Source: Syngnathus acus
Taxonomy: Eukaryota; Chordata; Actinopteri; Syngnathiformes; Syngnathidae
Assembly (NCBI RefSeq): GCF_901709675.1
Contig: NC_051093.1
Coordinates: forward strand, 2,749,053 to 2,813,052
DNA: 64,000 bases
Reading direction: 5' to 3'
The position numbers and the translations under genes were made by a program. Position 1 is the first letter of the stretch, and each line of letters begins with the position of its first letter. The notes below the pieces were generated by a model, which was given only the letters and a program-made list of their open reading frames with translations, was not told the DNA's origin and searched no databases. Of this stretch, positions 1 through 31,216 are shown in pieces.

Positions 1-2039
1 TTGGGTTTGAGCAGTTGCTGCTCGGGTCCTTCGCCGGGAAGCGGGAACGTCACGCCGTTGATCTACGGAACCAAATAAACACGGAAATCAAGAGCGGGAA
101 GAAGGAAAGTGTAAAAGACGTTTGTGAGGTAAAGCGGTCGTGCGGAGGAGGAAAAAGGTCAGGAGAAAAGCTCTGTTGCCATGGCAACATGGAAGCCTTC
201 AGGGAGGATGGGGGAAGGGGGGGGGGCTAACGCGGTCAGTGTGGTCCGTGTCAAGACTCCAGCGTGCGTCTCTAATTAGTTTCACGCTTAAAATGATGTA
301 ACACAAACACACACACATATACACTTCATGTGCAATTATGTAACACACAAACACACACACAAAGTGGTGATTCCCTCTCAACTGTCACCACAGATCAGAG
401 CAAATGGACACACTCATAATCATGGCAAATGACAGCGTGCTTGACATAGTGGGCAGCGGTTTAGCACATCCGCTTCACTCTTTTGAGGTTCAGGGTTCGA
501 ATCCGGCAGTCCAACTGCCTTGCGGGAAGAATTTTTGGTCTGTGATGAATGCGAGCCTATGTAAGAAGCAACGTGACAATGTGAGGCTTAATCAGTATTG
601 TTTCACTCTGACCAACATCAAGCCTCCATCCCATAATGTCCCAGTGGACCACAAGCAGATGACTAACACAACCCGCTTACATAATCGCACGCACGCGCGC
701 TCGCAATTGGCTTCGGGACACGTCGCAAAAAAGTGGCCGATTTAGCAGGCGTCACTTTATTAATTTTCCGCCCTGGTAGATCAAAGTGACAGTTTCCATG
801 ACAACGGTTTCCATGCAGACGCCCGCCATCCGACAGGTTTATCGCACCTCAACGCCGCTTGGCAACATCCAACGCTATTGTAGTACGGGACTGGCTGATG
901 GCGATACGGGCATGTAGGCATGTTCAATTTGGCTGTTGCTAGGCAACACGTGACTTGCCCTCTCAACGCACCCCCCCACCCCCAGAAAACTATCTGTTGC
1001 CTCCGCTTCCCTTTTTTGGTGCCAGGTCCAGACAAAATGGTTTCCAGAACCGGGGTCCAAGTGATCCCCCCCCCCCACAGCCAAACAAGTCGCTGCGAAG
1101 GTGAAAGCAAGGTTAGGGCTCAATCTTGTATCTGAGGGTCAACCATGCGTGCGTGTGCGTATGTATCTCCATGGCAACAAAGTGTGCGCGAGTGTAACGT
1201 GAGGCGCACAAAAACAACCGACGTCACAATGACGAATGACTTGCGTGTGTGTTTGTGTGTGTGTGTGCGCGCGCGTGTGTGTGTAAAGCCGTTTCTGCAG
1301 CGATTCTCTCGATATCAGTATCTGGCTTTACAGATTTATTATTCGCTATCCAACTTTAGATCCATGTACTAGTCGATTCTGTTTTCTCACTAATAGAACA
1401 ATTTTAGGTCTGCAACTAGTTGGGTAAAACTGTGCACTTGTTGACGTGTTACAACTAGTAGCTCCTACTATTGAACTAGTAAATGTTCTAAAAATCACTC
1501 GTAGCAAATAGTTGTCAACTAAAGCACACCTGTAAAAAAAAAAAAAAAAAAAAAAAGATGTCAGCCTGTTGTCAGCCTGGGCTTCCGTCGCCATGGGAAC
1601 TGGACCTGGCTGCATCTCGTTGTTCTCACGATGGCCGCGGGTCACAAAACCTGCGTTCCCACCCCCCTCATGTCTCCACGCATCATTAACAGACATAATG
1701 AAAACAGCTACGAACGTGACGGCTTTCGAGAACAGCACTAGAACAAGACCAAGACCGAGACAGAGCCCGCGCAGTCTTCTGTGTGTGCAGCACGGTCACG
1801 ATGACCATAGAAAAGAAATCGATGGATGGATTGTTTACACACGAGAAGTCAAACACACAGATATTGCACGGAGACTGTAGATGGAAGAGGAAGTGGCTTA
1901 CCGTGGTCTTGGTCTCCTTCACCTCGTGGACTCGCCTCTTGGCGGGTGACACGGATCCGGGCGGCTGAGGGGCGAGACACGACGGGTCGTCAAAACTCTC
2001 CTCGGTGTCAAAGCTCCCCTCCATGCTGCTCCCTCGCAC
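1..2039 (-). CDS. gas7: gas7 (growth arrest-specific 7), short-isoform 5' end, partial
   Basis: Two exons are visible. The first coding exon, 1902-2039, encodes 46 residues starting MRGSSMEGSFDTEESFDDPS and ends in phase 0 at a GTAAGC donor. The next, 1-62 (acceptor TAG at 63-65), encodes INGVTFPLPGEGPEQQLLKP and runs off the window. That peptide lines up with the GAS7 segment INCVTFP...PEQQLLKP that precedes the F-BAR domain, and the join ETKTT/INGVTF mirrors the mammalian join. GAS7 is an F-BAR membrane- and actin-associated adaptor. This exon lacks the SH3/WW region, so it would start the short isoform; longer isoforms would start further upstream. A second in-frame ATG lies at 2024. GAS7 also neighbours the skeletal myosin cluster in human. 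The assignment rests on the 1-62 peptide plus synteny. Confidence 0.82.
63..1901 (-). other. gas7 intron with repeats
   Basis: This is the intron between the two gas7 exons. It holds a tRNA-derived SINE piece near 445-530, GT-rich simple sequence (about 300-360 and 1248-1286) and an A-run at about 1534-1556. No other coding exon was recognised on either strand. Confidence 0.6.
440..530 (+). mobile_element. tRNA-derived SINE fragment
   Basis: A tRNA-like A-box region (GGTTTAGCACATCCG) is followed about 30 bases later by a B-box GGTTCGAATCC, the internal Pol III promoter layout of fish tRNA-derived SINEs. The flanks do not form a tRNA acceptor stem, so it is a SINE head and not a tRNA gene. 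Confidence 0.6.
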
Positions 2040-2560
2040 CTACTCCCTTCAGTCGCCAGGCTGGGATGCGAGTGGAGAGGAATGGGGTGGTTGGGGGGGG
2101 GGCAGATGGCGTTGTGAAGGTAAGAGGGAGAGGGTCGGGGTGGGGGGAGGTGGCAGCAAGTGTAGCCTCAGGTTACTCAGCTGCCCTGTGAGGTTGAAGG
2201 CGGTGAGAAGAAGGGGGGCGGTGGGGGGGAGGCGCAGACTGTAAGAATCAGCGACAAGCCGCCTCACCTCGCCTCACGACGACGTGTGATAGGAAGGGAA
2301 AACGAGAAGCAGGAGGAGGAATGGGGGGGGATGAAGGGAGCAAGGGAGGGAGGAGGAGCGCTTATTTACACCCCCTTCCCCAGAGAGAGGCGGTGGGGGC
2401 TCTGATGCATGATGGTCTTTAAAAGCCTCATTACAACAACAGGCAGACGGGGGGCGCTGAGCGAGTGAGAGGAGGCAGCCAATGAGAGACGGCCTCCGCT
2501 GGGAAAGGTGACCAAGAAGAACTGAGGGCAAGCAAAATTCGGGGAAACACGAGCAATCCA
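2040..2560 (-). promoter_or_regulatory. Probable 5' UTR/promoter of the short gas7 transcript
   Basis: The stretch upstream of the gas7 start exon is GC- and purine-rich on the plus strand (repeated GGGGGG and GAGGAGG tracts). It has no convincing coding exon. The promoter role is inferred from position only. Confidence 0.3.
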
Positions 2561-4280
2561 CTCCATATTGGTCTATATTGTGAGATGGCCATTTTTGAAA
2601 CAATGTTGGAAGCCAAATATTATACAGTATAGTACAGTTACTTTAGAATATAAGTAAAAAGTCATCACAACATGCTCGCCCGCCCTCACACCTCCCTCCC
2701 AGCAAGCACCTGACGGAGGTCCCGCACAAGCTCACCTTGGCGGCACACATCATGGCAGCACTCCAGGCAGCGGGTGAAGACCAAGACGTCCGGAAACTCT
2801 CAGACGTCAGGTGTCATGAAAAGTCGACGGCCCGTATGGGCCAACATGGGCGAATGTTGTCTGACCCATTTGGTTCACGTGGTTGGGCACGACAGCTGTC
2901 GCATTGGCATCGGCCGGCGGACGCCGGCCGTGCGACCGTGCTGCTGCTGGGCGGTGCCTCCATGTGTACTAGAGCTCGTTCTGCTGAGACTCTTGGTCCA
3001 CCATGGTGAGAAAGGTGTAGTAATCACGGTCATCACGGCTACGATCAAGTTGTGGTAACCCGTACCTGTGAAAAGTTCTTAAAATAACAGGAAAGTTATC
3101 AGTGTCAAAATGTTACTGAATCATTTTCAAGTATTCACCGCGCGTACCTGACTTGACTGGAGCGGCATCATCACTCAAACGTTCCTTTCCTCCTTCTTCC
3201 TTGCCACCGTTGATTTATGAGCTGTCCGCTCACTACGAATCACATCAGCACATCTGCCGCCAACCACAAGAATTATAGAAGAAAATATGTGCTGCCCTGA
3301 GATAACCGAAAAATTTACTGGCCAGGGAAACTGGCCCGGTTGAAACAAGATTAGCTGCCTTAATCACTTAACTGCTGCACCCCTGATTCAGCGAATTAAA
3401 TAATTATTCATCACCATCAACTAGAAATGCTGCTGGGATGTCAGATTTCAGTGAGGTTATGTCACAATCATACAAGTGCTTCGTTTGGTGCTAGTTTGAA
3501 TGGTTCCAATTCCTTGCACCGTGGCTTTAAACACAATTATTTTATTAAGCAAGTATTTTGCCCTAACTGCAATCAATTCAACGTTGAAAATAACAATTTG
3601 CCTCTTGTTTCCCTGCAACTTAAACTGCAATCTGTTAAAAATATTTATTATTAGTGTAGTTGTAGCAAGGGGGACAACAACAAATGTTTTTCAATGTTTA
3701 TTTTTCTGAACATGTAATAAAAGCAACTACATGGAGGCACAAATAGAGATGATAAATGTGAATCTGACGTGAACATTAAATGATTGCACGAAACTGAATG
3801 CTAAGGGAAGCCTAGCTTGTGTAGCAAGTTAGCATCGTCTGTCAGCAATGTCCATGAAATCTGTGTGAAGTTTAGATTAGACATAGTAACTAACCTTTTT
3901 CATTTGGGGATTAAACACTGGTCAGCGTCAGGTCCAGTCGTCTGGGATCATTATCATTGTTTTTTTTTCATATATATATGTATTTTGTGTTGTAATTGAG
4001 ACTATCGTTGCTTCGATGGGGAACGTAGAAACAATTAGCCAATCAGATGTCAGCATTGTGTTGCCAGGTGTTAAACAAAATTTCCCCAACGAACTGATTA
4101 TTTGACCAATCAGATTCGGAGTGAATGACATCGTTTCACAGGTCTGTGACGTATCCATTTATGCGTCCCCTGATTGGATGAATAAAGTGATGGACGGTCA
4201 GCGTTAGTAAAATTCATTTTGGCTATTAGCTAGCTCCAATACGGTTTACTAGCTCATCATTAGCACTGCGGCTAATAAAA
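2561..4280. other. Intergenic, no gene recognised
   Basis: AT-rich intergenic sequence between the gas7 start and the myosin 3' end. Open frames here are short, lack splice context and show no family resemblance. Confidence 0.5.
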
Positions 4281-4672
4281 ACTCATTGTTGAAACATAGA
4301 GACACGGTGGGCTCTTGAAACAATAATAAAAGAGAAAGGTTCAAAGAAACAGCAGATTTGGTGAGTATTAAATGTAATGCCGTTTTTTTAGTTGGTGCTG
4401 TTCGTGTGTGCGCGCGTGTGTTAAATGTGTGATATTATTTGTTTAATTTATTATTATATATGTTATTATTGTTGTTTTGATTAATGGTTTTTTTTTACTA
4501 TTAAATATCTATTTTTAAGACACAATTAAATGACTAAGCATGCAATGATTAAGATGTGATGAAATGGCAGCGGCTATGGTGGGCATCTGGGTCCACATTC
4601 TGCTACTCTGCTTGTCCCTCGGGTGCCTGAAACAACAAGCAGAACTGTTAATCAAGCTTACTGTGGTGGAAG
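4280..4672 (+). CDS. Candidate 5' end of an unrecognised secreted or membrane protein gene
   Basis: An ATG at 4564 (G at -3 and +4) opens a frame MAAAMVGIWVHILLLCLSLG and continues for 36 codons to 4672, where a strong GTAAGT donor follows in phase 1. The peptide has the look of a signal sequence: a short N-region, then about 14 hydrophobic residues. Upstream, an untranslated exon may end at 4360 (TTTG then GTGAGT), and a polypyrimidine-AG acceptor lies near 4520. I do not recognise the protein and found no downstream plus-strand exon, since the following sequence is antisense to a myosin gene. It could be the start of a gene with distant exons, a relic, or chance. RNA evidence would decide. 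Confidence 0.3.
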
Positions 4673-5113
4673 GTAAGTAAGAAAGTCCTTCTCTGCTGCC
4701 CTAAAACACATCTAGAAGCTACAACCGACATTTGGAGCCAAGATTCTGAGATCTGTTCCACAAAATATTTTTAATTGATCAGAGACAGTCAAAGAACTTG
4801 CCCTTGTAACGTTTATCTTGGCTTCACTGCTTTTAGCGTGTGTATGTATATTTTGTGTATGTTTTTGTGGAACTATGTTGAAGTGAGGGCAGAGCTTCAT
4901 TTAGCCAAGCCAAATGTCTAATAGAAGAAATTTTTACAGCCAATTAGAAGTAGAAAAACAAGCCTGCACCGACCGCCACATATTTATTCCTTTTATAATC
5001 AGCATATGAATATGATTTTTTGAAATGTTTTTATTAGATATAGGTATATCTATCGTGAACTGATCTGAATGGTATACTGTACATTGCACAGCCCTTTGTA
5101 ATGACCTTGATAA
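4673..5113. other. Intergenic sequence 3' of the first myosin gene
   Basis: AT-rich sequence that probably includes the 3' UTR of the minus-strand myosin gene. If the donor at 5139-5140 is used, a tiny terminal myosin exon would lie here, but none could be picked out. Confidence 0.4.
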
Positions 5114-13947
<8,834 letters not shown>

Positions 13948-14068
13948 GGTAACCCCTGCAGACAAGACATCGGAGTATCAAAGCACACCACAGCATGGAA
14001 CACTAAAGATTTTGCTTCGCTTTCATACCTGGCAGATTCCCCCCACTGAGGTTTCTAATCAACTCACC

Positions 14069-14172
14069 TACGTGTCGGAGAGACGCAGTCGGCTGTGCTT
14101 TGGGTCAACGGTCTGACTGAGAAGCTTCAGCGTGAGTCAACGAGTGGACAGCAGGAGCTTTCTTTTATCAGC
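14069..14172 (-). promoter_or_regulatory. Core promoter and non-coding first exon of myosin gene A
   Basis: On the minus strand a TATA-like GATAAAAGA lies at about 14161-14169. About 30 bases downstream an untranslated exon runs to about 14068, where a GTGAGT donor follows. The acceptor just before the coding exon (CTGCAG then GGGTTACCATG) is at about 13957. Gene B has the same layout. A second A/T-rich MEF2-like run (ATAAAAATAG) lies near 14330. Inferred from motifs and spacing. Confidence 0.5.
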
Positions 14173-15812
14173 ATCATTTGCTTCACACGCAAAGCAGACA
14201 TTCCAAACTTGGCAATGTGACTTTTCTAATGTCAATCCTGCCGCATTACCAATCTTAGCCATCTTAAAATGGCTCTTCCGGGATCTTAGCAGCAAGACAT
14301 CTTTGGCGACAGGTGATGATCTTTCAGCTCTATTTTTATGTCCACTCATCACTGTTGCGGGCTACTTCATTGACATCGTGGCTTAAACATACTCTGATAT
14401 CAAATTATGTTCCCCATTGAAATACTTTCCAGCCACCCGACCAAAAATATTTTTGGGTTTACAGGTTTTATTTTGTGGCATTAGTTTTGGGAGAAGACAT
14501 CAGTGTGGTGTGACCACTACTAGAAGCTTAGGCCTCTAAATCCAAGAAAGCTGTCTTGAAGGAGATGAAGCAGGTGGTTCTTGAGTCCGAGGTAAAAACC
14601 AAGGTCAGGGGCTTTTTGACACCCCAGGGGGCCCCAGGCAAAAAGACGATGGAGGCATCCCTACCACATAAAAAAAAAAACTGGTCAATAGATAGGTAAA
14701 GATATCCTGTAATAAACATTGTCGCTGCTTGTTTTTTTTTTTTATTTGCTTTGAGTTGCGAGACAAATTTTAAGAATGAGCGAGCTTCAGTTGGGAAACC
14801 GCCATCACCGATGCACTGTTAAACTGCAAAGTTTAGCTGTTTACTTGAAAAATTGACCCCCCTGTCATTAAAATAAAAAATAAACTAAAAAAACAAAAGA
14901 ACAACTCTGGCCCAAGGTTAGAGGCCCAACTTGTTTCCAAGTTAGAGGGCGACGGCAACACATGCGGGCTGCATTTAGCTGCGGAGAGTGTGGGAAACCT
15001 AAGGAGGTGCGGACTGCAAGTGGGAACACCAGCGATGGCCCCTGAATTTGGTTCCTGGTACTTCACTGGGAACTTCTTTGCCTTAATCCAAGTCATAACC
15101 TCTCTACCGTCTGACCAACCAATCAAAACACAGCAAAAGAACAATGTCATTGAAGGCCAGCACTCTGACTCTATCCTACATGTACTGGTAGCAGTGCATC
15201 ACAAGTGGACCAACGTCTTTATGTCCATATGTCTTCTCATGGGATGACCAATCCGGTCAGCCTGCTCTTGATCTTGGCCAACGGACGCCAGCAAGCGTGC
15301 TGACAGGTTGGCGGATGGTGTCTGTCCTCTACTTGTCCATGTTGGACGTGTACAACCTTCGTCAGCTCCCTGCTGACAGACACAGGTGCTCAGCCGTAAG
15401 TTTAACTCTTCTGGCATTCTTCTCACGCTTTCACTTTGGTACGTGAGACGTACTGTCAGTGTTGCTGTGATTACACACGATATCAAGACTTTGGGTACAG
15501 CACTTGTAAAAGCTTTTATTGGAGAAATACGTACATTAGCAAATGTTGAAAGCACAAGGTTGGAGAACATGTTGGAGCTTGAAATTCATTCAAGCAACTT
15601 TGACAAGATACATAAATAAAATGTATGACGATTATTACTATTATCATAAGCCTCTCCAAAGTAGGACCACACCTAGACTCCAAATTTGAATATTTTATTA
15701 TGCAAAACAAAGCAAAAAAGTTGACCAAACTGCATCTTGTAACTTAAAATACTTGTAAGTCTGTTTACCGCTGTATCCCACCGCTGGCTAAAGTAGCACA
15801 TCAGACATCTTT
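14173..15812. other. Intergenic between the two myosin genes
   Basis: About 1.6 kb between the gene A promoter and the gene B stop. It contains short A/T runs and a likely gene B poly(A) signal (AATAAA on the minus strand, about 15694-15699). No coding exon was recognised. Confidence 0.5.
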
Positions 15813-26383
<10,571 letters not shown>

Positions 26384-26566
26384 CTTCTCTCTCGGGATTC
26401 CTGCGGTATCAGCAAGAGGGAAATAAAATTGTATGATTAAAAAATCCACAAGACGACAAAAAGTGAACCGCAACTTGGCGAGGGACGACTATAGATCAAA
26501 ACAAGTCATTTCTTCCACATGGTCAGGACACTTGATTTCATCTGAAACCAGTGATGTCATACTCAC

Positions 26567-26740
26567 ACGAGTGCTGTCTGAGGAAGTCCTTAAGAAGTGG
26601 TGAAGATCGTAACCACGCAATTTGCCGACAGTCTCCAGCGCATCAGACCGCAGTCCGCTTTTATACGGGACCCTTGCCTCTTTGTCCGCCTTCCTCTGCT
26701 ATATTTGGGGCACAACTATGTCCATTTTCTCTATGTTTAG
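26567..26740 (-). promoter_or_regulatory. Core promoter and non-coding first exon of myosin gene B
   Basis: A TATA box, TATAAAAG, lies at 26658-26665 on the minus strand. An untranslated exon of roughly 67 bases follows and ends at 26567 with a GTGAGT donor. Upstream are a CArG-like CCAAATATAG (about 26698-26707) and a MEF2-like CTAAACATAG (about 26731-26740), each one base off consensus. These fit a muscle promoter. Motif reading only. Confidence 0.55.
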
Positions 26741-28708
26741 CCAACGTGTGTCACTTTTAAGCATGTTAACTCTCAGCATCCCGCATTAAAAAGCAATGAT
26801 CACTCCAGGGCCCCGGCTTACAGGCCTCATTTTGGGAGCTCATGGGAGATTAGGCCGTCGTTCGGGGCGTCACTGTGAAAGCCAGACGGAGAGTAAGCCA
26901 CCCAAAGACAAGCGTCTGAACATGTCGCTCATCTGTGTCGTGTCAAACGGACACACGACCAATCAGCGACCGGTCGTCCCATCAGATCCCAATTGTTATC
27001 AGTGTGCTATTATTAGTGCATTAGTCGTGCCTTGATTTACGAGTTAAATCCATTCCATGCCTGAGGTCCTAATTCAATTTCATTGTAGATCAAATCAATC
27101 TACAATGGCGTTAATCCATCGCAGACTTACCAAAATTGAACTTTGCGCATTGTGTACTAAGAGCCAACTGTAATATTGTAAATTCAAGTTAATTTGCACG
27201 GAATATCTTGGAACAATATTTTTTTAAAAAAAGGAAGAATTTGTCGTGCCAAAAATAAAGAACAGCTGCCTGAAAAATGTACTTCCAGTACCAAAATATT
27301 TGTACTTGGTTACTTCCCACCAGCAGTTCTGCAAGTGAGTGGCATGTGGACCCAGTGAGTGGTCTGGTCTAACGACTGAAGCGACTTAAACGCGGAATGC
27401 CCGGCAGACAGTGAGAATGACTTTTTGAAAGGCAGTGATTAGTTCAGAAGTCGAAGCGCTGCGGGTCAGGTCGCGGCCGAAAAGGAGAATGTTTGCCGTG
27501 CTAATCCACCTTCCAAAGGAGGAACGTAGCAGCTGCGCAGACAGACCCTTGGGTTATTTTAATACTTCAGAACTCCAGCACATCATGCATTCAAATATTG
27601 ACATTCATTCTTGTATAAGAGTAACACATGAGAATGTAAATACTGGAAATGAAATGATTAATAAAGGATAGTGACTGAAATGTAGTATTCGTGTGTGGAT
27701 ATTAAATTTTAGAGGGTAACTGGAATCTGCGTTTGTGTTTTAGTGGCACTTTTAAGTCAAGGTAACACTGGACTGACAAGGGTTAGCGAACTAAAAGTTG
27801 GATGAAGGAAGAATTGAAGATGTGATCTGATGTGTTGTATTCCGGCAGAAGGTTAAGACTTGATCTGTTGTCTTGGGATCTCATCCCTGTGATGATGTCA
27901 TCACATCAGACAAGCAGCTCGTGACATCAGCGCTTGACGGGTTAAAGCAAAACAGATCGGTCATGTGACTGTTGTCGGACATCTAACGCAACGTCTTACC
28001 AAACTTTAAAAAGCCTGCTGGGAATTAAAAAGAAAACAATTAAGAATTTGAAAGTGGCGTTTGGGATGAAGTGATTCAGTGTCCAACCTGAGCCAGTAGA
28101 TGGCACTAGAGTGGAAAAATAGCTACTTTTTAAAATAACATGAAATGACACGGCAAATCGAGGCACTGAATTGTCTTTTTTTCATGCACGTTTTTTATTG
28201 AATATGTTGACAAGAGACAATCACTACACTGGCTTTTGTCACCAATACAAGAAAAAAAATACACGTTGAAACAGGACTCTCGATTAATTCTCCGAGCATC
28301 ACTGCCAGTAACAAATCTGCCTTCACAAATACACCATTAATTGTATACTATTTCCGCTTCTTTGTTTTATTCCTCTCATTTTTTGACATGCTGACACATA
28401 ATTCAGCCGATTCACGCCATTCCAATTTTAACATATTTCAAATATTCATGTCATGGGTGCTTCCATTTTTTTATTCTAAAAATGTTTTTGCAAAATTCTA
28501 AAATTTCCAGCAAAATTTTCCCCACTCATTCCGGATGGCACATTCGACATTTCACATTTGCATCGTTCCAGTTTGACATTCACATCATTCTGCACATTCA
28601 TGGACGGGAAGACTTTCAATATTCCCAAGCCACGTTTCAAAAATGTCACGTTTTAAAATTTGTGCTAAATTTTGCAAAAATCAGTTCTTCCCTTTTTGTG
28701 GACCGATT

Positions 28709-28825
28709 GAACTGCTCTTCTTATTCCTACCTATTCCAAAACTTCCTGAACTGCTCTTCTTATTCCTACCTATTCCAAAACTTCCTGAACTGCTCTTCTT
28801 ATTCCTACCTATTCCAAAACTTCCC
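28709..28825. repeat. 39-bp tandem repeat, three copies
   Basis: Copies start at 28709, 28748 and 28787 (GAACTGCTCTTCTTATTCCT...) and are essentially identical over 39 bases. The unit is divisible by three, which creates a spurious repeating peptide. Confidence 0.9.
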
Positions 28826-28849
28826 ACTTAGAAAAATGTTCAACTTTGC

Positions 28850-29740
28850 TTACTGTTTTTTCAAATTTTCAACTTCGCTTACCGTTTTTCCTCGCTTACG
28901 TTTTTCTTGCTTACCGTTTTTTCTCGCTTACCGTTCTTCTCGCCCATCATTTTTTGTGGCCCATTTTTTCTCGCTTACCGTTTTTCTCACGTGCCACTTT
29001 GCTTAGTTTTTTTCTAGCTTACCGTATTTTCTCGCCTACCATTTTTCCCTCGCTCGTTTATCGTTTTTCTCATGTTTTTGCTTAGTATTTTCCTGCTTCC
29101 CGTTTTTTTCTCGCTTAGTGCGTGCTGACCGTTGTTCTCACCTACGTTTTTTTCGCTTAGTTTTTTCTCACCTTTTTTTACGCTTACCATTTTTTCTCGC
29201 TTACCGTTTTTGCCACTTACGGTTTTCTCGCTTACCATTTTTTCTTGCTTACGGTTTTTCTCACTTAGTTTTTCTCACCTACCGTTTTTTCTCGCTTACC
29301 ATTTTTCTCAGTTTTTCTTGCCTGTTGTTTTTTCTCGCTTACTGTTTTTCTTGCCTATTGTTTGTTTCTCGCTTAGTTTTTCTTGCGTACCTTTTTCTCA
29401 ATTACAATTTTTTTCTCGCTTATCGTTTTTTCTCTCCCCTACCGCTTCTCGCTTTTTTTCTCACGTACCGCTTTTCTCACGTAACATTTTTCTTGCTTAT
29501 CATACCATATTTCTTGCCTATTGTTTTTCTCGCTTACCATTTATCCCGCTTATCGCTGCTTAGTTGTTCTAACTTCCTGTTTTTCTCGCTTAACGCTCGC
29601 TTATGTTTTTCTCACTTACTGTTTGTCTCGCTGTTTTTTTACTCGCTTATCGTACTGTTTTTCTCATTGACCGTTCTCGCCTACCATTTTTTTCTCGCTT
29701 ACCATTTTTCTTGCTTTTCTCGCATGTCGTTATTTCTCAC
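28850..29740. repeat. Degenerate minisatellite with a ~16-bp unit
   Basis: About 0.9 kb of imperfect repeats of TTTTTCTCGCTTACCG, with units varying from roughly 14 to 20 bases and many substitutions. Strand composition is extremely skewed toward pyrimidine. Confidence 0.85.
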
Positions 29741-30139
29741 CTTTTCACATCATTTGCTAGCATTCCCCATTCCAAAGTTTTCATCCAGCTTCTTTGCCTT
29801 CACACGCAGTTTCTCCAGAAATTGCATTCTTTTATTATTACTCATCATACAATCAGTCAAAAGGGTCTCTTAATCAGGCGAGGAAAACTATCTTAACTAC
29901 AAATATTGCACATTTCAATGCAATAAACACAAAGTCAGGATGCACAAAGGCAATCAAAAAGAAAAAAAAACAATCAAGCATGCAAGTCTGGCTTTTTCTA
30001 ATAGCCAATTAGACTAAGATTAAATATTAAACTATAAAGTGGTTACTTTTGTACAATTATCCTACAAACCATCTATGGCTGGTGGAAAAGGCTGTGCCAA
30101 AAACAATTTGGACACTTTGACGACATCCGTCCTCACATT

Positions 30140-31216
30140 TTAGCGCAGGCTGGTCTTAGTGGAGCTTTGCTTGATGTCCTTGATGGACACGTGACCCCTC
30201 ACAAACATCTGCGTGATGCTTTGCAGATTGGCCACTCTGTATTTGTAAGTCACCTCGTCGAGGCTGTTGATTGTGATCTGGAAATGATCGTCGGCGCACT
30301 TGATGACAACCTGAGCGACAACAAGACACCTTGCATGTGATGAGTGTGAACGGCATGGCGGCGAGCAAAGACGGGAGATGTGACATTCACGCTGACATTT
30401 TCGGGACTTGTGACTTTTTTTGGCGAGCAAGTCTTGCTAGTGATTGGAAGAAAATTCATGCTGTTGTGGACATTTCTGAGTAGCATCACGAGGGGTGGGA
30501 TGGTTCGAGCAATTCCTTTTGACTGTGACATTTCCATTGCATACTTTTTGTAGTTTGGGAAAGAAAATCACTCCAACCTTTATCAGCGGCTAGGTGCTCT
30601 TCAACCAGTAAATGGCCATTTCCCATAGGAAACACTCAATTTTAAGATTGAAGTATGTATAGGGATGTTCTACAAGATGGAATTGGTTTTGACAGACACA
30701 GTTGTATGAATACGCCTTGCACATATGAACAAACAATGGAGCGACAATTAGATACTGGCACCAATCACTGGTAAGTAAAATTCCACACAAAAGTTTGGAA
30801 ACCCCAAAACTGTAAGGCGGACGTGCAAGTGTGTGCAGAAATATGATGTGATTCACGTCACCTTGACTTCTTGTGCGGGTCTAGAGCTTTGTGTGGGATG
30901 CTCCTCTCCTTTGTTCCAAGTTGTGTTCACTCTGGAGTACAGCCGAATCTTCTTGGTTACAAAGTTCAACTTGAGGAGCAGCGCGACCACGTTGTCGGTG
31001 GTGTCGTCGTCGTCGTCGTCGTTGTCAGCCACAAACAGGCTGATTTTAAACCTGCAACACAGATGTGCAACTGTGTGTTTGTGGTATTAGCATTCTTGTG
31101 CCCGTGGGGGGGGGGGGGTCCTCATACCAATCTGCCAGTTTATTTGCCCGTCCTGTAATGGTGATAACGTTGTTCACACGGAGACCTCCCCTCAGCGCGA
31201 CCATAAGTCCAGCATA
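30140..31216 (-). other. Lectin gene: C-terminal galectin-like domain
   Basis: Exons 31128-31216, 30862-31051 and 30140-30310. The pattern matches a galectin fold: GGLRVNNVITITGRANK, FKISLFVADN, LKLNFVTKKIRLYS, NTTWNKGEEH, then HFQITINSLDEVTYKYRV and HVSIKDI at the end. The canonical H-NPR and WG-EER sugar contacts are only partly kept (asparagine and tryptophan present, histidine and arginines replaced). A run of five aspartates from a GTC repeat lies in an early loop. Confidence 0.72.

Larger units (their letters stand above)
26741..30139. other. Intergenic between myosin gene B and the lectin gene
   Basis: No gene was recognised. The distal half is dominated by simple and tandem repeats (28709-29740). 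Long open frames on the plus strand at 28480-29880 arise from the T/C-rich repeats and show no domain. A candidate poly(A) signal for the lectin gene (AATAAA on the minus strand) lies at about 29830-29835. Confidence 0.5.

Noticed and set aside
440-530. Functional tRNA gene
   Set aside because: A and B boxes are present but there is no acceptor stem or good anticodon arm; it fits a SINE head.
28482-29873. Plus-strand open frames of 174 and 251 codons
   Set aside because: They are a by-product of T/C-rich tandem repeats (39-bp and about 16-bp units) and encode only Phe/Leu/Ser-rich low complexity.
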